NCBI RefSeq assembly: GCF_034479515.1
Contig: NZ_CP140152.1
Span: forward strand, 3,658,001-3,722,000
Reading direction: 5' to 3'
DNA length: 64,000 nucleotides
Source of the DNA: Duganella zoogloeoides
Lineage (GTDB): Bacteria > Pseudomonadota > Gammaproteobacteria > Burkholderiales > Burkholderiaceae_D
Position 1 is the first letter of the stretch. Each line of letters starts with the position of its first letter. The position numbers and the translations under genes were made by a program. Of the stretch, positions 16,523 to 26,368 are shown piece after piece. The notes under the pieces are model-generated. The model was given only the letters and a program-made list of their open reading frames with translations, made no database searches and was not told the DNA's origin.

Positions 16523-18127
16523 TCAAGCGGATTGGGGTTGGTTGACCGATGGCGCGGCCAGCGAGCGCCCCTTCGGTGCTGCTGGCACGACGGCCACGGT
16601 GAATTCCTCCGGGCCCTTGCGGATCGCCTTGAGCATCAGCTTCATTTCGATCACCAGCAGCACGGTATAGATCGCGGCAAAGCCGGCAATCGTCGCCAGC
16701 AGCGTCGCCACACCCAGGTGCGACACGGCCATGGCAGTGGGCAGCACGCCTTCGATCACCCACGGCTGGCGTCCCAGTTCGGCGACGATCCAGCCAGCTT
16801 CGGCGGCCACCCACGGCAGCGGAATCGCCAGTACCGCCACTTTCAGCAGCCAGCGGTGCTGGTCGAGCGTGCGGCGCACCGACAGCACGAAGAAGGTCGC
16901 GGTCAGGGCGATGAAGAAGATGCCCAGGCCTACCATCACGCGGAAGGACCAGAACAGCGGCGCCACGGGCGGTACGGTGTCGAGCGCGGCCTGGTGGATC
17001 TGCGCAGGCGTGGCCAGTCTTGGATCATCGACATAGCGCTTGAGCAGCAAGGCATAGCCAAGCGCCTGGCCCTTCTCTTCGAACACCGCTTGCGCTGCGG
17101 CGGGTACCGGGCTGCCCGGCGCCACGGCGCGGATGGTTTGCAGCGCATCGTAGGCGACAATGCCGTCGCGGATGGTGTCCTCGCCCTTGCGCACCAGCTG
17201 GGCGATGCCGGGAATTTCGGTGTTCAGTGAACGGGTGCCGATCAGGCCCATCACCATCGGGATGTGCAGCGCATAATGCGTCTCGCGCGCCTGCTGGTCG
17301 GGGAAGCCGAAGGCAGTAAAGGCGGCCGGCGCCGGCTCGGTTTCCCACATGGCTTCGATGGCGGCCAGTTTCATTTTTTGATGTTCCGACGACTGGTAGC
17401 CGCTCTCGTCGCCGAGTACCGCCACCGACAGCGAAGCGGCCAGGCCGAACGCTGCGGCCACCGTCATCGAACGCTTGGCCAGCGCCACGTGGCGGCCCTT
17501 GAGCAGGTACCACGCCGAGATCCCCAGCACGAAGATGGCGGCCACCGTGTAGCCGGCCGACACCGTGTGCACGAACTTGGCCTGCGCCACCGGATTGGTG
17601 AGCACGGCGCCGAAGTCGGTCACTTCCATGCGCATGGTTTGCGGATTGAGCGCGGCGCCGACCGGGTTCTGCATCCAGCCGTTGGCGATCAGGATCCACA
17701 GCGCCGACAGATTGGAGCCCAGTGCGACCAGCCACGTCACCACCAGGTGCGCGCGTTTTGACAGCTTGTCCCAGCCGAAGAAGAACAGGCCGACAAAGGT
17801 CGCTTCTAGGAAGAAGGCCATCAGGCCCTCGATGGCCAGCGGCGCGCCGAAGATGTCGCCCACATAGTGGCTGTAGTAGCTCCAGTTCATCCCGAACTGG
17901 AATTCCATGACGATGCCGGTGGCCACGCCCATGGCGAAGTTGATGCCGAACAGGATGCCCCAGAACTTGACCATGTCGCGCCAGATGGTGCGGCCGGTCA
18001 TGACGTACACGGTCTCCATGATGGCAAGAATGATGGACAGGCCGATGGTGAGCGGCACGAACAAAAAGTGGTACAGCGCAGTGAGCGCGAACTGCAGCCT
18101 GGATAAGGCGACGATATCGAAGTCCAT
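16523..18127 (-). CDS. cydA: Cytochrome bd ubiquinol oxidase subunit I
   Basis: 534 residues. Heme ligands fit His in LTALYHFLFVPLT (b595), His in AKFVHTVSAGYT (b558) and Met in FRVMVGLG (b558). The quinol-binding loop between helices 6 and 7 is long (~residues 250-385), the E. coli-like L-subfamily. It oxidises ubiquinol and reduces oxygen at low O2 tension and gives tolerance to cyanide, NO and sulfide in other bacteria. It lies 44 bases downstream of cydC. Confidence 0.96.
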   Translation of the reverse strand: MDFDIVALSRLQFALTALYHFLFVPLTIGLSIILAIMETVYVMTGRTIWRDMVKFWGILFGINFAMGVATGIVMEFQFGMNWSYYSHYVGDIFGAPLAIEGLMAFFLEATFVGLFFFGWDKLSKRAHLVVTWLVALGSNLSALWILIANGWMQNPVGAALNPQTMRMEVTDFGAVLTNPVAQAKFVHTVSAGYTVAAIFVLGISAWYLLKGRHVALAKRSMTVAAAFGLAASLSVAVLGDESGYQSSEHQKMKLAAIEAMWETEPAPAAFTAFGFPDQQARETHYALHIPMVMGLIGTRSLNTEIPGIAQLVRKGEDTIRDGIVAYDALQTIRAVAPGSPVPAAAQAVFEEKGQALGYALLLKRYVDDPRLATPAQIHQAALDTVPPVAPLFWSFRVMVGLGIFFIALTATFFVLSVRRTLDQHRWLLKVAVLAIPLPWVAAEAGWIVAELGRQPWVIEGVLPTAMAVSHLGVATLLATIAGFAAIYTVLLVIEMKLMLKAIRKGPEEFTVAVVPAAPKGRSLAAPSVNQPQSA

Positions 18128-18171
18128 GATGTTTCCCTGGTTATTACAATTTACAATAGTTGATGGCTGAT

Positions 18172-20052
18172 TCAGTCCTGCCGCAGCGCAGCCAGCGCGG
18201 CGTCGAAATCCTGCGTTCCCCGCCGCACATCGAACGCAATGCGGCCGTTGCGCACGCCCACCAGCCGGTCGGCCAGCGCTGCCTCGCGCCGCAGGTGGGT
18301 GGCGATGATCACGGTCTGCCCTTCAGCGCGCGCGTGCTGGTCCAGTCCATGCAGCACGTCGCGGGCAGTGGCGGCGTCCAGCGCCTCGGTTGCTTCATCG
18401 AGCAGCCACACGCGCGACGGGTGCAGCAGCAACCGCGCCAGCGCCAGCCGGCGCGCCTGGCCGCCCGACAGTCCCAGCCCGCCTTCGCCGAGCATGGTGT
18501 CCAGCCCCTTGCCGAAGGCGCGCACTTGCGCATCGAGCCCCGCCGCTTGCAGCGCGTGCCACAGGCGGTCGTCGCCGGCGTCGGGCGCGGCCAGGCGCAG
18601 GTTGTCGCGCACGGTATCCTGGAACAGTTCCGTGCGCTGGGTGAACAGGCAGGCTTGGGCTGCGTGCACGCTGCCGTCCAGTGGCGCGATCTCGCCGGCC
18701 ATCAGCGCCAGCAAGGTCGATTTGCCGGCCCCGCTGGGGCCTACCAGCGCTACCCGTTCGCCGGGTGCGATGCGCAGGTCGATGGCGTGGACCACCGGCG
18801 TGCGGCCCGACTGCGCGGCCGATACCTGCTCGAAGACGATGGCGGCGCCGGTGCTGGCATTGCCAGCGGTGTTGATGTCGATAGGGCCAGCGACGTTGGC
18901 ATCGATTGGCTTGGTCGATACCGTATCGGCGGTGCTCGCTGTCGTGGTGGTGGCGGCCGCAGTCGCGGCGGCGGCCACGTTGGTCTCGGGCGAGGTGGTG
19001 GCGGAAGTAACTACACTACCGGTCGCGGCGGCACCTTCAGCGACAATCACGTTGGCGGTCGCACCGGCCGGCGCCAGGCCCTGCTCCAGCCTGGGCCCCA
19101 GCCGTTTCATTGCGAGCCACAACCGCCCTGCTTCCAGCGCGCCGCGCCGCAGGCCGGCGAACGGTTCCATGGCGGCGAGCGCGATCAGGATCGCCAGCGC
19201 TGCCAGCGGCACCGGCATGGCGCGGTACTCGACCAGCGCGGCGGCGGCCAGCAACACCGCAGCCAGCGTGGCGCTGCCGGCAATGCCGAACGCAGCACCG
19301 GCGCAGGTGTCGCGCTGCATCAAGGCCAGGTCGGCGCGGGCCAGCGCGCGGTCGGTGCGGGACAGGGCCTGGCACTGGGCGTTCAGGCGTCCGGCCATGG
19401 CCAGTTCGGTCTGGCCGGCCACCAGGTCGATGGCGCGGGCGCGCAGCGCTTCCACGGCGCGCGAGCGGGCCACACCGGGACGGATCGCGCTTTTCAACAG
19501 CAGCAAGGTGATCGCGCCGCCGCACACCAGCAGCCACAGGCCGAGCACCACGCCCAGTTGCCACTGCATGAATGCGACCACCACGCCGGCCAGCGCGGCC
19601 GCGCACAACGCGGTGGCAGCCGGCACCAGCAGGCGCAGGTACAGCGACTCCAGCGCATCGATGTCGGCAGTGAGACGGAACAGCAGTTTCGAGGGACTGC
19701 GCAGCAGGCGGCTGGCGGCATCGGGCAGCGACCAGCCCCGGAACAGCCGTACGCGCAGCTCGGCCAGCGCACCGAAGGTGGCGTCGTGCGTGACCAGCCG
19801 CTCGGCGTAGCGGGTGCCGGTACGGCCCAGCGCCAGCAGGCGGATCCCGGCCGATGGCGCGAACACGTCGAACATGAAGGCGGTCGAAGCACTCATGCCG
19901 GCGATGGCGGTAGCGGTGATGAACCATCCGGACAGACCGAGCAAGGCCATGCCGCCCAGCGTGGTCAATGCCGCCAGCACAGCGCCGAGCAGCAGGCGTT
20001 TCGGTTCGGCCAGCAGCAACTGGCGCAGTGCGGCATGCGATGCAGCGTTCAT
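18172..20052 (-). CDS. cydC: Heterodimeric ABC exporter subunit CydC
   Basis: 626 residues: six-helix transmembrane domain (1 to ~320) and ATPase (from ~405) with Walker A GPSGAGKST, signature LSGGQ and Walker B WLLDEATEALD. CydDC exports cysteine/glutathione or handles heme and is needed to assemble cytochrome bd. Between the domains is an unusual ~79-residue Ala/Thr/Val-rich, low-complexity linker (~325-403) absent from the normal ~570-residue protein. Its ATG overlaps the cydD stop (ATGA). Confidence 0.92.
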   Translation of the reverse strand: MNAASHAALRQLLLAEPKRLLLGAVLAALTTLGGMALLGLSGWFITATAIAGMSASTAFMFDVFAPSAGIRLLALGRTGTRYAERLVTHDATFGALAELRVRLFRGWSLPDAASRLLRSPSKLLFRLTADIDALESLYLRLLVPAATALCAAALAGVVVAFMQWQLGVVLGLWLLVCGGAITLLLLKSAIRPGVARSRAVEALRARAIDLVAGQTELAMAGRLNAQCQALSRTDRALARADLALMQRDTCAGAAFGIAGSATLAAVLLAAAALVEYRAMPVPLAALAILIALAAMEPFAGLRRGALEAGRLWLAMKRLGPRLEQGLAPAGATANVIVAEGAAATGSVVTSATTSPETNVAAAATAAATTTTASTADTVSTKPIDANVAGPIDINTAGNASTGAAIVFEQVSAAQSGRTPVVHAIDLRIAPGERVALVGPSGAGKSTLLALMAGEIAPLDGSVHAAQACLFTQRTELFQDTVRDNLRLAAPDAGDDRLWHALQAAGLDAQVRAFGKGLDTMLGEGGLGLSGGQARRLALARLLLHPSRVWLLDEATEALDAATARDVLHGLDQHARAEGQTVIIATHLRREAALADRLVGVRNGRIAFDVRRGTQDFDAALAALRQD

Positions 20053-21791
20053 GCGATGCTCCTTTGTGGCGTGATGCGCACGGACAGGTCGATGGCGCGG
20101 TGCAGGCGCGCGGCCAGCACCGGGTCATGGGTGGCGACCAGCATGGTCTTGCCCCTGGCAAGCGCCAGCAGCGCATCGGTCACCCGGGTGGCGGTTTCGC
20201 TGTCTAGGTGCGCGGTCGGTTCGTCCACCAGCAGCAAGTCGGCGTGCGGCCACACGGCAACCCGGGCCAGTGCCAATCTCACGGCCTCGCCGCCGGACAG
20301 GCCGTGGCCGCCGTCGCCCAACATCACTTCCGGCCGTGCTTGCGCCACGGCGCCCAGGCCGGCCAGGTGCAGCGCGCCGGTCACGGCCTGCCCGGCTTCC
20401 ACCGGACGGCCAAGGGTGATGTTGTCCGCCACCGGGGCGGTGAAGACATGCGGGCGTTGGCCCATCCAGGCCATGCGCCGGCGCAACGTGGGGGCGCTGG
20501 CGTGATCGAGGATGGTACCGCCGACGCGGATTTCGCCAGCTTGCGCTGGCAGCAGCCCCGCCATCAGCGCCAGCAAGGTGGTTTTGCCAACGCCGCTCGC
20601 GCCCAGCAGCGCCACGTGTTCGCCTGGGCGCACGGTGAAGGAGAAGTCATCAAACAGCGGTTGCTCGCCGGCGTGAGCGAAGTGCAGATTGCGGACGTCG
20701 ACCACAGGTGGCATCCTTGAGGGAGCAGCTTCGGTGGCTTCAGCAACAGCCACGCCAGCGCCAACGACGGCAGTGCCAGCACCGCCCCCGGCGGACAAAC
20801 CGAGACCATCACCGGCGCCGACCAGCATCACACCACCTGCCGCCAGGTCGCGCAAGCCGGCCAGTCCCGCCTCGCCGGCCGCCTTGTCGTGCCAGACGGC
20901 GGCCAGTTCGCGCAGCGGCTCGAAAAAGGCCGGCGCCAGCAGCAGGATGAACAGGCCCTGGGCCAGCGTCAGTCGTGTGTCCCAGGCGCCAAAATCGAGG
21001 GTGCCCAGCAACGAGAAGCCGATATACACGGCCACCATCGCCACGCCCAGCGCCGAAAACAGCTCCAGCACGGCGGAAGACAGGAATGCGATGCGCAGCA
21101 CGGCCATGGTGCGGCGGCGCAGCGACTGCGCGGTGTCGCCCAGGCGGGTGGCGGTGGCGTCCACGGCGCCCAGCGCGCGCAAGGTTGCCAGGCCGCGCAG
21201 GCGGTCGAGCAGGAAGGCATTCATGCCACCCAGCTCCACCATGTGGGCGCGGCTGGCCGCTTGCGCGCCCATGCCCACCAGCGCCATGAAGACCGGGATC
21301 AGGGGCGCCGCTACCAGCAGCACCAGCGCAGCGATCCACGACAGCGGCGCGATGGCCGCCACGATGGCCAGCGGCGCCAGCACGGATTTCCACCGCGCCG
21401 GCTGGAAGCGCACCAGGTAAGGCACTACGGCTTCGGCCTGCTCGGCCAGCACGCTGGCCGCTTGCCCCGACCGGGCGCGATCGCGGTCCAGCGGCGAACG
21501 GTGCGCCAGCGCGGCCACCGCGTGCGCCCGCAGCGCCGACAAGTGGCTGCGCGCCGCCGCATACATGGCGCGCGCCCCCCAGGCCTCGGCCAGTGCGCGC
21601 AGCACGCCCAGCGCCAGCACGGCCGCCGCCGGCAGCAACGCCGCACGCCATCCGGCACCTTCTACCATGCCCTGCACCGCCCAGGCCAGCAACGCCGCCT
21701 GCGGCAACCACACCAGGGCGGCGGCGCCCTGCACCAGCGCGGGCAGGCGGGGAACGGCAAATACCGGCAGTGAAACGCTTGCGGAAGACAT
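20049..21791 (-). CDS. cydD: Heterodimeric ABC exporter subunit CydD
   Basis: 580 residues with an exporter-type membrane domain (EQAEAVVPYLVRFQPAR is typical of CydD) and an ATPase with Walker A GASGVGKTT, LSGGEA and Walker B LLLVDEPTAHLD. A Gly/Ala-rich linker of about 45 residues (~319-365) precedes the ATPase, echoing the insertion in CydC. It is the first gene of the cydDCABX operon and partners CydC. It is divergent from the GbsR-type regulator. Confidence 0.92.
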   Translation of the reverse strand: MSSASVSLPVFAVPRLPALVQGAAALVWLPQAALLAWAVQGMVEGAGWRAALLPAAAVLALGVLRALAEAWGARAMYAAARSHLSALRAHAVAALAHRSPLDRDRARSGQAASVLAEQAEAVVPYLVRFQPARWKSVLAPLAIVAAIAPLSWIAALVLLVAAPLIPVFMALVGMGAQAASRAHMVELGGMNAFLLDRLRGLATLRALGAVDATATRLGDTAQSLRRRTMAVLRIAFLSSAVLELFSALGVAMVAVYIGFSLLGTLDFGAWDTRLTLAQGLFILLLAPAFFEPLRELAAVWHDKAAGEAGLAGLRDLAAGGVMLVGAGDGLGLSAGGGAGTAVVGAGVAVAEATEAAPSRMPPVVDVRNLHFAHAGEQPLFDDFSFTVRPGEHVALLGASGVGKTTLLALMAGLLPAQAGEIRVGGTILDHASAPTLRRRMAWMGQRPHVFTAPVADNITLGRPVEAGQAVTGALHLAGLGAVAQARPEVMLGDGGHGLSGGEAVRLALARVAVWPHADLLLVDEPTAHLDSETATRVTDALLALARGKTMLVATHDPVLAARLHRAIDLSVRITPQRSIA

Positions 21792-21817
21792 GGCAACAAC
21801 ATCCTGTAATTACTGAG

Positions 21818-21855
21818 TTTTCAGAAATTCTTGTAAATTCGATTTTTAGTATAAT
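21818..21855. promoter_or_regulatory. Divergent cyd / GbsR control region
   Basis: A 20-bp imperfect palindrome TTTTCAGAAATTCTTGTAAA (21818-21837) lies between the two start codons. A plus-strand TATAAT (21850-21855) has a weak TTCTTG 16 bases upstream that falls inside the palindrome. Autoregulation and control of cydDCABX by the adjacent regulator is inferred. Confidence 0.5.
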
Positions 21856-21904
21856 ACGCCGGAACGATGATGTACATCAATTTTTATAGCCGGAGACGTC
21901 CACC

Positions 21905-22504
21905 ATGCCGAATACGCCAGCCACGCCGACACCGAACAACTTCCAGATGACACCGCTGGCCCAGGGCTTCATCAGCCACTTCGGCGAGATGGGCAGCCGT
22001 TGGGGTTTCAACCGCACGGTGGGACAGGTATATGCGCTGCTGTTCGTGTCCGAGCAGCCGCTGCACGCGGACGAAATCGCCGAGCACCTGACGTTCTCGC
22101 GCTCGAACGTGAGCATCGGCCTGAAGGAATTGCAGGGATGGGGGCTGATACGGCAGACGCGCCTGCCGGGCGACCGGCGCGAGTATTTTTCATCGCTGGG
22201 CGATGTCTGGCAGATTTTCAAGGTGGTGGCGGCCGAACGGCGCCGGCGCGAGGTAGCGCCGACGTTGACGGTGCTGCGCGAATCGCTGATGGCGCCAGCC
22301 GGCGAACCGGGCGACCGCTACGCCCAGCAGCGCATGCGCGAGATGTACGAACTGGTGGACCTGGCCAACACCTGGTTCGAAGAGATGCAGCACCTGTCGC
22401 CCGAATCGCTGGCGCAGCTGATGAAGATGGGCGCCAAGGTGCAAAAGCTCCTCAGCACCAAGGACCGCCTGTTGGGCGGAAAAAGCAAGGCTAGCCAGGA
22501 CTGA
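21905..22504 (+). CDS. GbsR/MarR-family transcriptional regulator
   Basis: 199 residues. A winged helix (EIAEHLTFSRSNVSIGLKELQGWGLIRQTRLPGDRREYF) follows a GbsR-like lead (FGEMGSRWGFNRTVGQVYALL), and a helical C-terminal half probably dimerises. GGAGA lies 9 bases before ATG 21905. It is divergent from cydD, so it most likely controls the cytochrome bd operon; the signal it senses is not evident. Confidence 0.85.
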   Translation: MPNTPATPTPNNFQMTPLAQGFISHFGEMGSRWGFNRTVGQVYALLFVSEQPLHADEIAEHLTFSRSNVSIGLKELQGWGLIRQTRLPGDRREYFSSLGDVWQIFKVVAAERRRREVAPTLTVLRESLMAPAGEPGDRYAQQRMREMYELVDLANTWFEEMQHLSPESLAQLMKMGAKVQKLLSTKDRLLGGKSKASQD

Positions 22505-22541
22505 GCGGTTTGCTCGTACTGGTCACGCCATCTGGGTCAAG

Positions 22542-23093
22542 TCAGTTCCTTTTGCCAGGTCCAGTCGGTTCCGCACGCAGCAGCGGATACGGATTGATTG
22601 CGCCGCCCATGTCATAGACGCCGTAATGCAGGTGCGGCGGCGTGCCCTTGGCATTGCCGGTATCGCCAACGTAGCCCAGCACCCTGCCCGGCTCGATGCG
22701 CATGCCCGCTGCCACGTCAGCGTAGCGATCGAGGTGGGCGTAATAATGGCGCTGGCCGCCCGGCCCCATTACCCACACCACCTGGCCGCCGAGACGGTTG
22801 GTGCCGACTCGCACGACGATGCCCTCGGTGGCCGACAACACCGGCGTGCCGCGTTTGGCGAAAATGTCGATGCCCTCGTGCTTGCGCCCCTCGCTGCGCG
22901 CACCGCCCCAGGTGTCGCGCAAGGCGCGCGGCTTGACGCCTTCGACCGGTACCGGCAACGTGGTAGGCTTGTCCATCGCTGCCAGGCGCATGGTGTACAT
23001 GGCGCGTTCGATGCCTGGTCCGAGTAAGACGTAGCCCACGATGAGGACGACGGCAATCACCAGCATACGTAGAAAAATCCGAACAGCCCTCAT
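22542..23093 (-). CDS. M23-family (LytM) murein endopeptidase, membrane-anchored
   Basis: 183 residues with one N-terminal membrane helix (FLRMLVIAVVLIVGYVLLG) and a LytM domain: HEGIDIFAKRGTPVLSATEG carries the HxxxD zinc pair and PPHLHYGVY the HxH pair, so the site looks intact. It should cleave peptide cross-links in peptidoglycan at the outer face of the inner membrane. The start has no strong ribosome site. Confidence 0.85.
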   Translation of the reverse strand: MRAVRIFLRMLVIAVVLIVGYVLLGPGIERAMYTMRLAAMDKPTTLPVPVEGVKPRALRDTWGGARSEGRKHEGIDIFAKRGTPVLSATEGIVVRVGTNRLGGQVVWVMGPGGQRHYYAHLDRYADVAAGMRIEPGRVLGYVGDTGNAKGTPPHLHYGVYDMGGAINPYPLLRAEPTGPGKRN

Positions 23094-23153
23094 GTTTGCG
23101 CTTTGCTTCGATCAAATCCGGATGTTACCTCTTTCGCTAGACCGCATCGTTTT

Positions 23154-25583
23154 CTATTCGGGGCGCCATCCCCTGCCCCCGCCAAACCCCGCAAAAAATT
23201 CCGCCCGCGTCGTGTAAGCCGCCCTGGCCTCCTGCGCATCGAGCACCCGGCCAAACTGGCGCGCGCTGGTGTCCAGCGGTCGGCCTTCAAGGTCCATGCT
23301 GCCGTACTCGCGCCAGCCGGCGGTGGCTGTCGCCCGGGCCGGGTTGGGCGCCGGCTGCCTGGCGTTCGGTCCGGCCCAGCCGACCGGCGCGATATGCGGC
23401 CCCATGCGGCAGTTGATGAACGCCACGTGGTCCCAGGTGGCGGCGTAACCGGGACTGCGGGCCAGCCAGGTGGCGCCGGCCGGGACGTCGTTGCCGGTGG
23501 GACCGGGGCCGTGGGTCAGTCGGCTGTTGACGAACATGAAGCCCTTGTCCTGCGCGGAAACGGTGCGCGCCTGCAGCAGGTAGCCGCCGCTCTTGCCATT
23601 GCCGCTATCGCCGACGGTGCGCAGTTCGCTGTCCTCGAACAGCGCAGCGCGGTTGTTGCCCCAGATGTAATCCACATTGCCGGCGATGAGCGAGCGGTAG
23701 AACCACGAATAACCGCGCACCTGCACCGTATCCTGCTCGCTGAACAGGCTGGCGTTTTTGACGATCAGGCGCCCCTCGCTGTTGAAGAACAGCGCCTCGG
23801 CCTGGCCGCCGGTGGGCGCGGCGCGCAAGGCGCTGTTGCGCAGCGTGAGGCCATCGATGGTGACCATGTCCGCATCCTCGATCAGCAACACCGCGCGCCC
23901 GCCGGTGATGCCGGGCGCACGCGCCTCCTGCGCCGTACCGGAGCCGGGGTTGACGCCGTCGCTGTTGACGGCGTCGATTACCACGCCGTCGCGGCTCTGG
24001 CCGCGCAGGGTGAGATTGTCCTTGCCGCGCAGGTAGAGCAGTTCCTGGTAGCGGCCGTCGCGGATGGTGACCGTGACCGGCGCCGTGCGCGCGGTGTGCT
24101 GCATGGCGTAATTGAGCGCGCCCTGCACCGTGCGGAAGTCCGCTGCACCGTCGTCGTCCACCACCAGCGCCTGGGCGCCCGGCGGCAAGGCGGCGCGGGT
24201 GTGAAAAGTCCAGCCCTGCTGCTGCGTCACTCCGGCAAACGCCGCGCCGCCGATGGCGCCAACCAGCACGCCCTCATCGACCGTTACCCGGTACTGCTCT
24301 CCCGGCGCCAGTTTGGCACTGTGCAGGTGGATGATGGCATCGCGCCCGTCGATGGCCACCGGCTGCCACCGCACCGCGCGCCGCAGCGGCTGGCCGGCGT
24401 AGCCGAGCAAATCGGCCTCGCCCCCGGCGCGGACGGTGTCCACCAGCGCGCCGTCCCGCACGCGGTACACGCGGATGGCGCCACCGGACTCTCCCGGCAC
24501 CGGCGCCTGGTCGAAGCGCAGCCGCAGCGGCGTATCGTATGGCACGTCGCGTTCGCCGATAGCCGGCAGCACCGCGCCTGCCAGTTTGACATCGGACCGG
24601 CGCGCGGGGCTGGCGGCGGCAACCCGCACTTCCAGCACCGACTGCACATTGGGGTTGTCCGGGCTGGCGAGGGTGACAGTGGTGACGCCGGCCACACGCG
24701 GCGCCAGCACCAGCGCGCCATCGGCCACCGTTGCAGCCACCAGCGCCGGCTGCGCGACACTGGCCGTAAAGCGTATCGTTTGTGCGCCGTTCGCAGGTGC
24801 GGACATGGCGGCGTCCTGCAGCGCGCTCGGCGTGAGGTAGCCCGGCACGGCCAGAGACGTGTTGGCGCTGGCCGTGCCGTTGCCACTGGCGTTGGAACCG
24901 GCATCGGCAGCAGCCACGATGCGATACGGTCCCAGCGCGCTCACCGCCAGCGACACCGGCGCATCCCCCACCGACAACTGCACCCGCTGCGGCGCGCGCG
25001 CCAGCGCCAGGCGCGCCGGCTTGTCGGTGGCGGCGCCGGTTGCCGGCACGTTCATCTCGAACGGCGCGCCCTGCGCCACCACGCCGTAGCCGCCCGCCTG
25101 CGCCAGGCCGCCGTCGATCACGCTGGTGATGCGTTCGCCGTCGAGGTAGGCGGTGAGGCTGTTGCCGGCCATTTCGAGCCGCACCGTGTAAAAACGCGCA
25201 TCGCTGGCAGCCGCACGGTTGAACTGCTTGAGGCGCGCAAGGCGGCCGTCCTGCATGCGCACGATCTCGATCTGCATGCGTCCCTTGGCATCCTGCCAGG
25301 CCAGGCCGGCGCCGTACCAGTTGTCGGCATCCTGGTAGCGGCCCACCACGTAGCCGCGGCCATCGGCGCCGGCAGCGGGCAATGGCCGCAACCGCGCCTC
25401 CACGTACGCGTCGGCATCGGATTTTCCCACAATGCGCACCGGCGCATCGGCGTCGATCCGCAGCGGCGCCCTGGTTTCAAGGGGCGCCGCTGCATGCGCC
25501 GACGGGCGATCGCCGGCAACATCGGGGGCCTGGGCGGCAACGGGCGCCAGCGCGGCCAGCGCCAGCAGAGCGGTCAAGGACAT
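23154..25583 (-). CDS. Secreted multidomain pectinesterase (CE8)
   Basis: 809 residues, about twice a bare CE8 enzyme. A Sec signal (MSLTALLALAALAPVAAQA) is followed by a LamG-like beta domain (~40-185), Ig-like/Big_5-type regions, and from ~460 the right-handed parallel beta-helix. Catalytic residues fit FSEQDTVQVRG (~614) and GNVDYIWGNNRA (~636), and the Arg/Trp pair lies in LARSPGYAATW (~708). It should remove methyl esters from pectin, preparing substrate for the GH28 enzyme in this window. GGAGA precedes ATG 25583. The N-terminal region may bind carbohydrate. Confidence 0.85.
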   Translation of the reverse strand: MSLTALLALAALAPVAAQAPDVAGDRPSAHAAAPLETRAPLRIDADAPVRIVGKSDADAYVEARLRPLPAAGADGRGYVVGRYQDADNWYGAGLAWQDAKGRMQIEIVRMQDGRLARLKQFNRAAASDARFYTVRLEMAGNSLTAYLDGERITSVIDGGLAQAGGYGVVAQGAPFEMNVPATGAATDKPARLALARAPQRVQLSVGDAPVSLAVSALGPYRIVAAADAGSNASGNGTASANTSLAVPGYLTPSALQDAAMSAPANGAQTIRFTASVAQPALVAATVADGALVLAPRVAGVTTVTLASPDNPNVQSVLEVRVAAASPARRSDVKLAGAVLPAIGERDVPYDTPLRLRFDQAPVPGESGGAIRVYRVRDGALVDTVRAGGEADLLGYAGQPLRRAVRWQPVAIDGRDAIIHLHSAKLAPGEQYRVTVDEGVLVGAIGGAAFAGVTQQQGWTFHTRAALPPGAQALVVDDDGAADFRTVQGALNYAMQHTARTAPVTVTIRDGRYQELLYLRGKDNLTLRGQSRDGVVIDAVNSDGVNPGSGTAQEARAPGITGGRAVLLIEDADMVTIDGLTLRNSALRAAPTGGQAEALFFNSEGRLIVKNASLFSEQDTVQVRGYSWFYRSLIAGNVDYIWGNNRAALFEDSELRTVGDSGNGKSGGYLLQARTVSAQDKGFMFVNSRLTHGPGPTGNDVPAGATWLARSPGYAATWDHVAFINCRMGPHIAPVGWAGPNARQPAPNPARATATAGWREYGSMDLEGRPLDTSARQFGRVLDAQEARAAYTTRAEFFAGFGGGRGWRPE

Positions 25584-25741
25584 CGGGTCTCCAGGTTAAA
25601 CGTTTTATCGGCCGTTCATTCTAACCCATGCGTCACCCGCTGCGCCTTGCCGGCATCGCGCCAAAAAATCCACAAATTCATTGATTAAAATGATTTTTAC
25701 CGATAATCTCGAATTTCCTTGATTGCTGGTAGTTGCTTGTA

Positions 25742-26368
25742 ATGAAATCTGTAACTGAAAACGACGAAGTCTGCACCACCCAGCGCGCCGCCGAAATCCT
25801 CGGCGTGTCGGTGTCCTCGGTCCAGCAACTGGTCGAATCGGGCGCCATCGACGCCTGGAAAACCCGGGGCGGCCATCGCCGCATTCCGATGACGGCGGTA
25901 CTGGCCTACAAGGGCCATGCAGGTGCGCAGACACCAGCCGCGCCTACCACACCGCCGCCCCGCCAGCCGGGCCGCGAACAGGCGACCATCCTCGTGGTGG
26001 AAGACAACCCGATGCAGCGCACCTTGTACCGGAAGCACCTAAGTGCCTGGAATCTGCCAGCGCAACTGGTCTTCTGCGAAAACGGCTACCAGGCCTTGCT
26101 GGAGGTGGCGCGCCGCCAGCCCGACATCGTCGTCACCGACATCGTCATGGACGGCATCGACGGCTACGAACTGCTGAACACCATCGTCAACGACCCGCAA
26201 CTGCGGCCCATGCACATCGCCATCGTCTCGGCGCTGGGCGAGGCCGATCTCGACGCGCGCGGCGGCCTGCCGCCGGGCGTGGTCTTCTTCAGCAAGCCGG
26301 TCAACTACGACGAGTTGCGCGGCTACCTGCGCGCCGGCTGTGCCCAGTTCATGCGGGCCGCAAAATGA
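25742..26368 (+). CDS. Response regulator with N-terminal excisionase/MerR-type HTH
   Basis: 208 residues. Residues ~8-55 (CTTQRAAEILGVSVSSVQQLVESGAIDAWKTRGGHRRIP) form a compact MerR/excisionase-type helix-turn-helix; a Pro-rich linker leads to a receiver domain (ILVVEDNPMQRTLY, IVVTDIVMDGIDGYELL with the phospho-Asp, FFSKPVNYDEL). This order is the reverse of ordinary regulators. A TTG at 25733 is an alternative start. Its stop overlaps the Hpt gene start (ATGA). It probably acts in one phosphorelay with the next two genes. Confidence 0.82.
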   Translation: MKSVTENDEVCTTQRAAEILGVSVSSVQQLVESGAIDAWKTRGGHRRIPMTAVLAYKGHAGAQTPAAPTTPPPRQPGREQATILVVEDNPMQRTLYRKHLSAWNLPAQLVFCENGYQALLEVARRQPDIVVTDIVMDGIDGYELLNTIVNDPQLRPMHIAIVSALGEADLDARGGLPPGVVFFSKPVNYDELRGYLRAGCAQFMRAAK

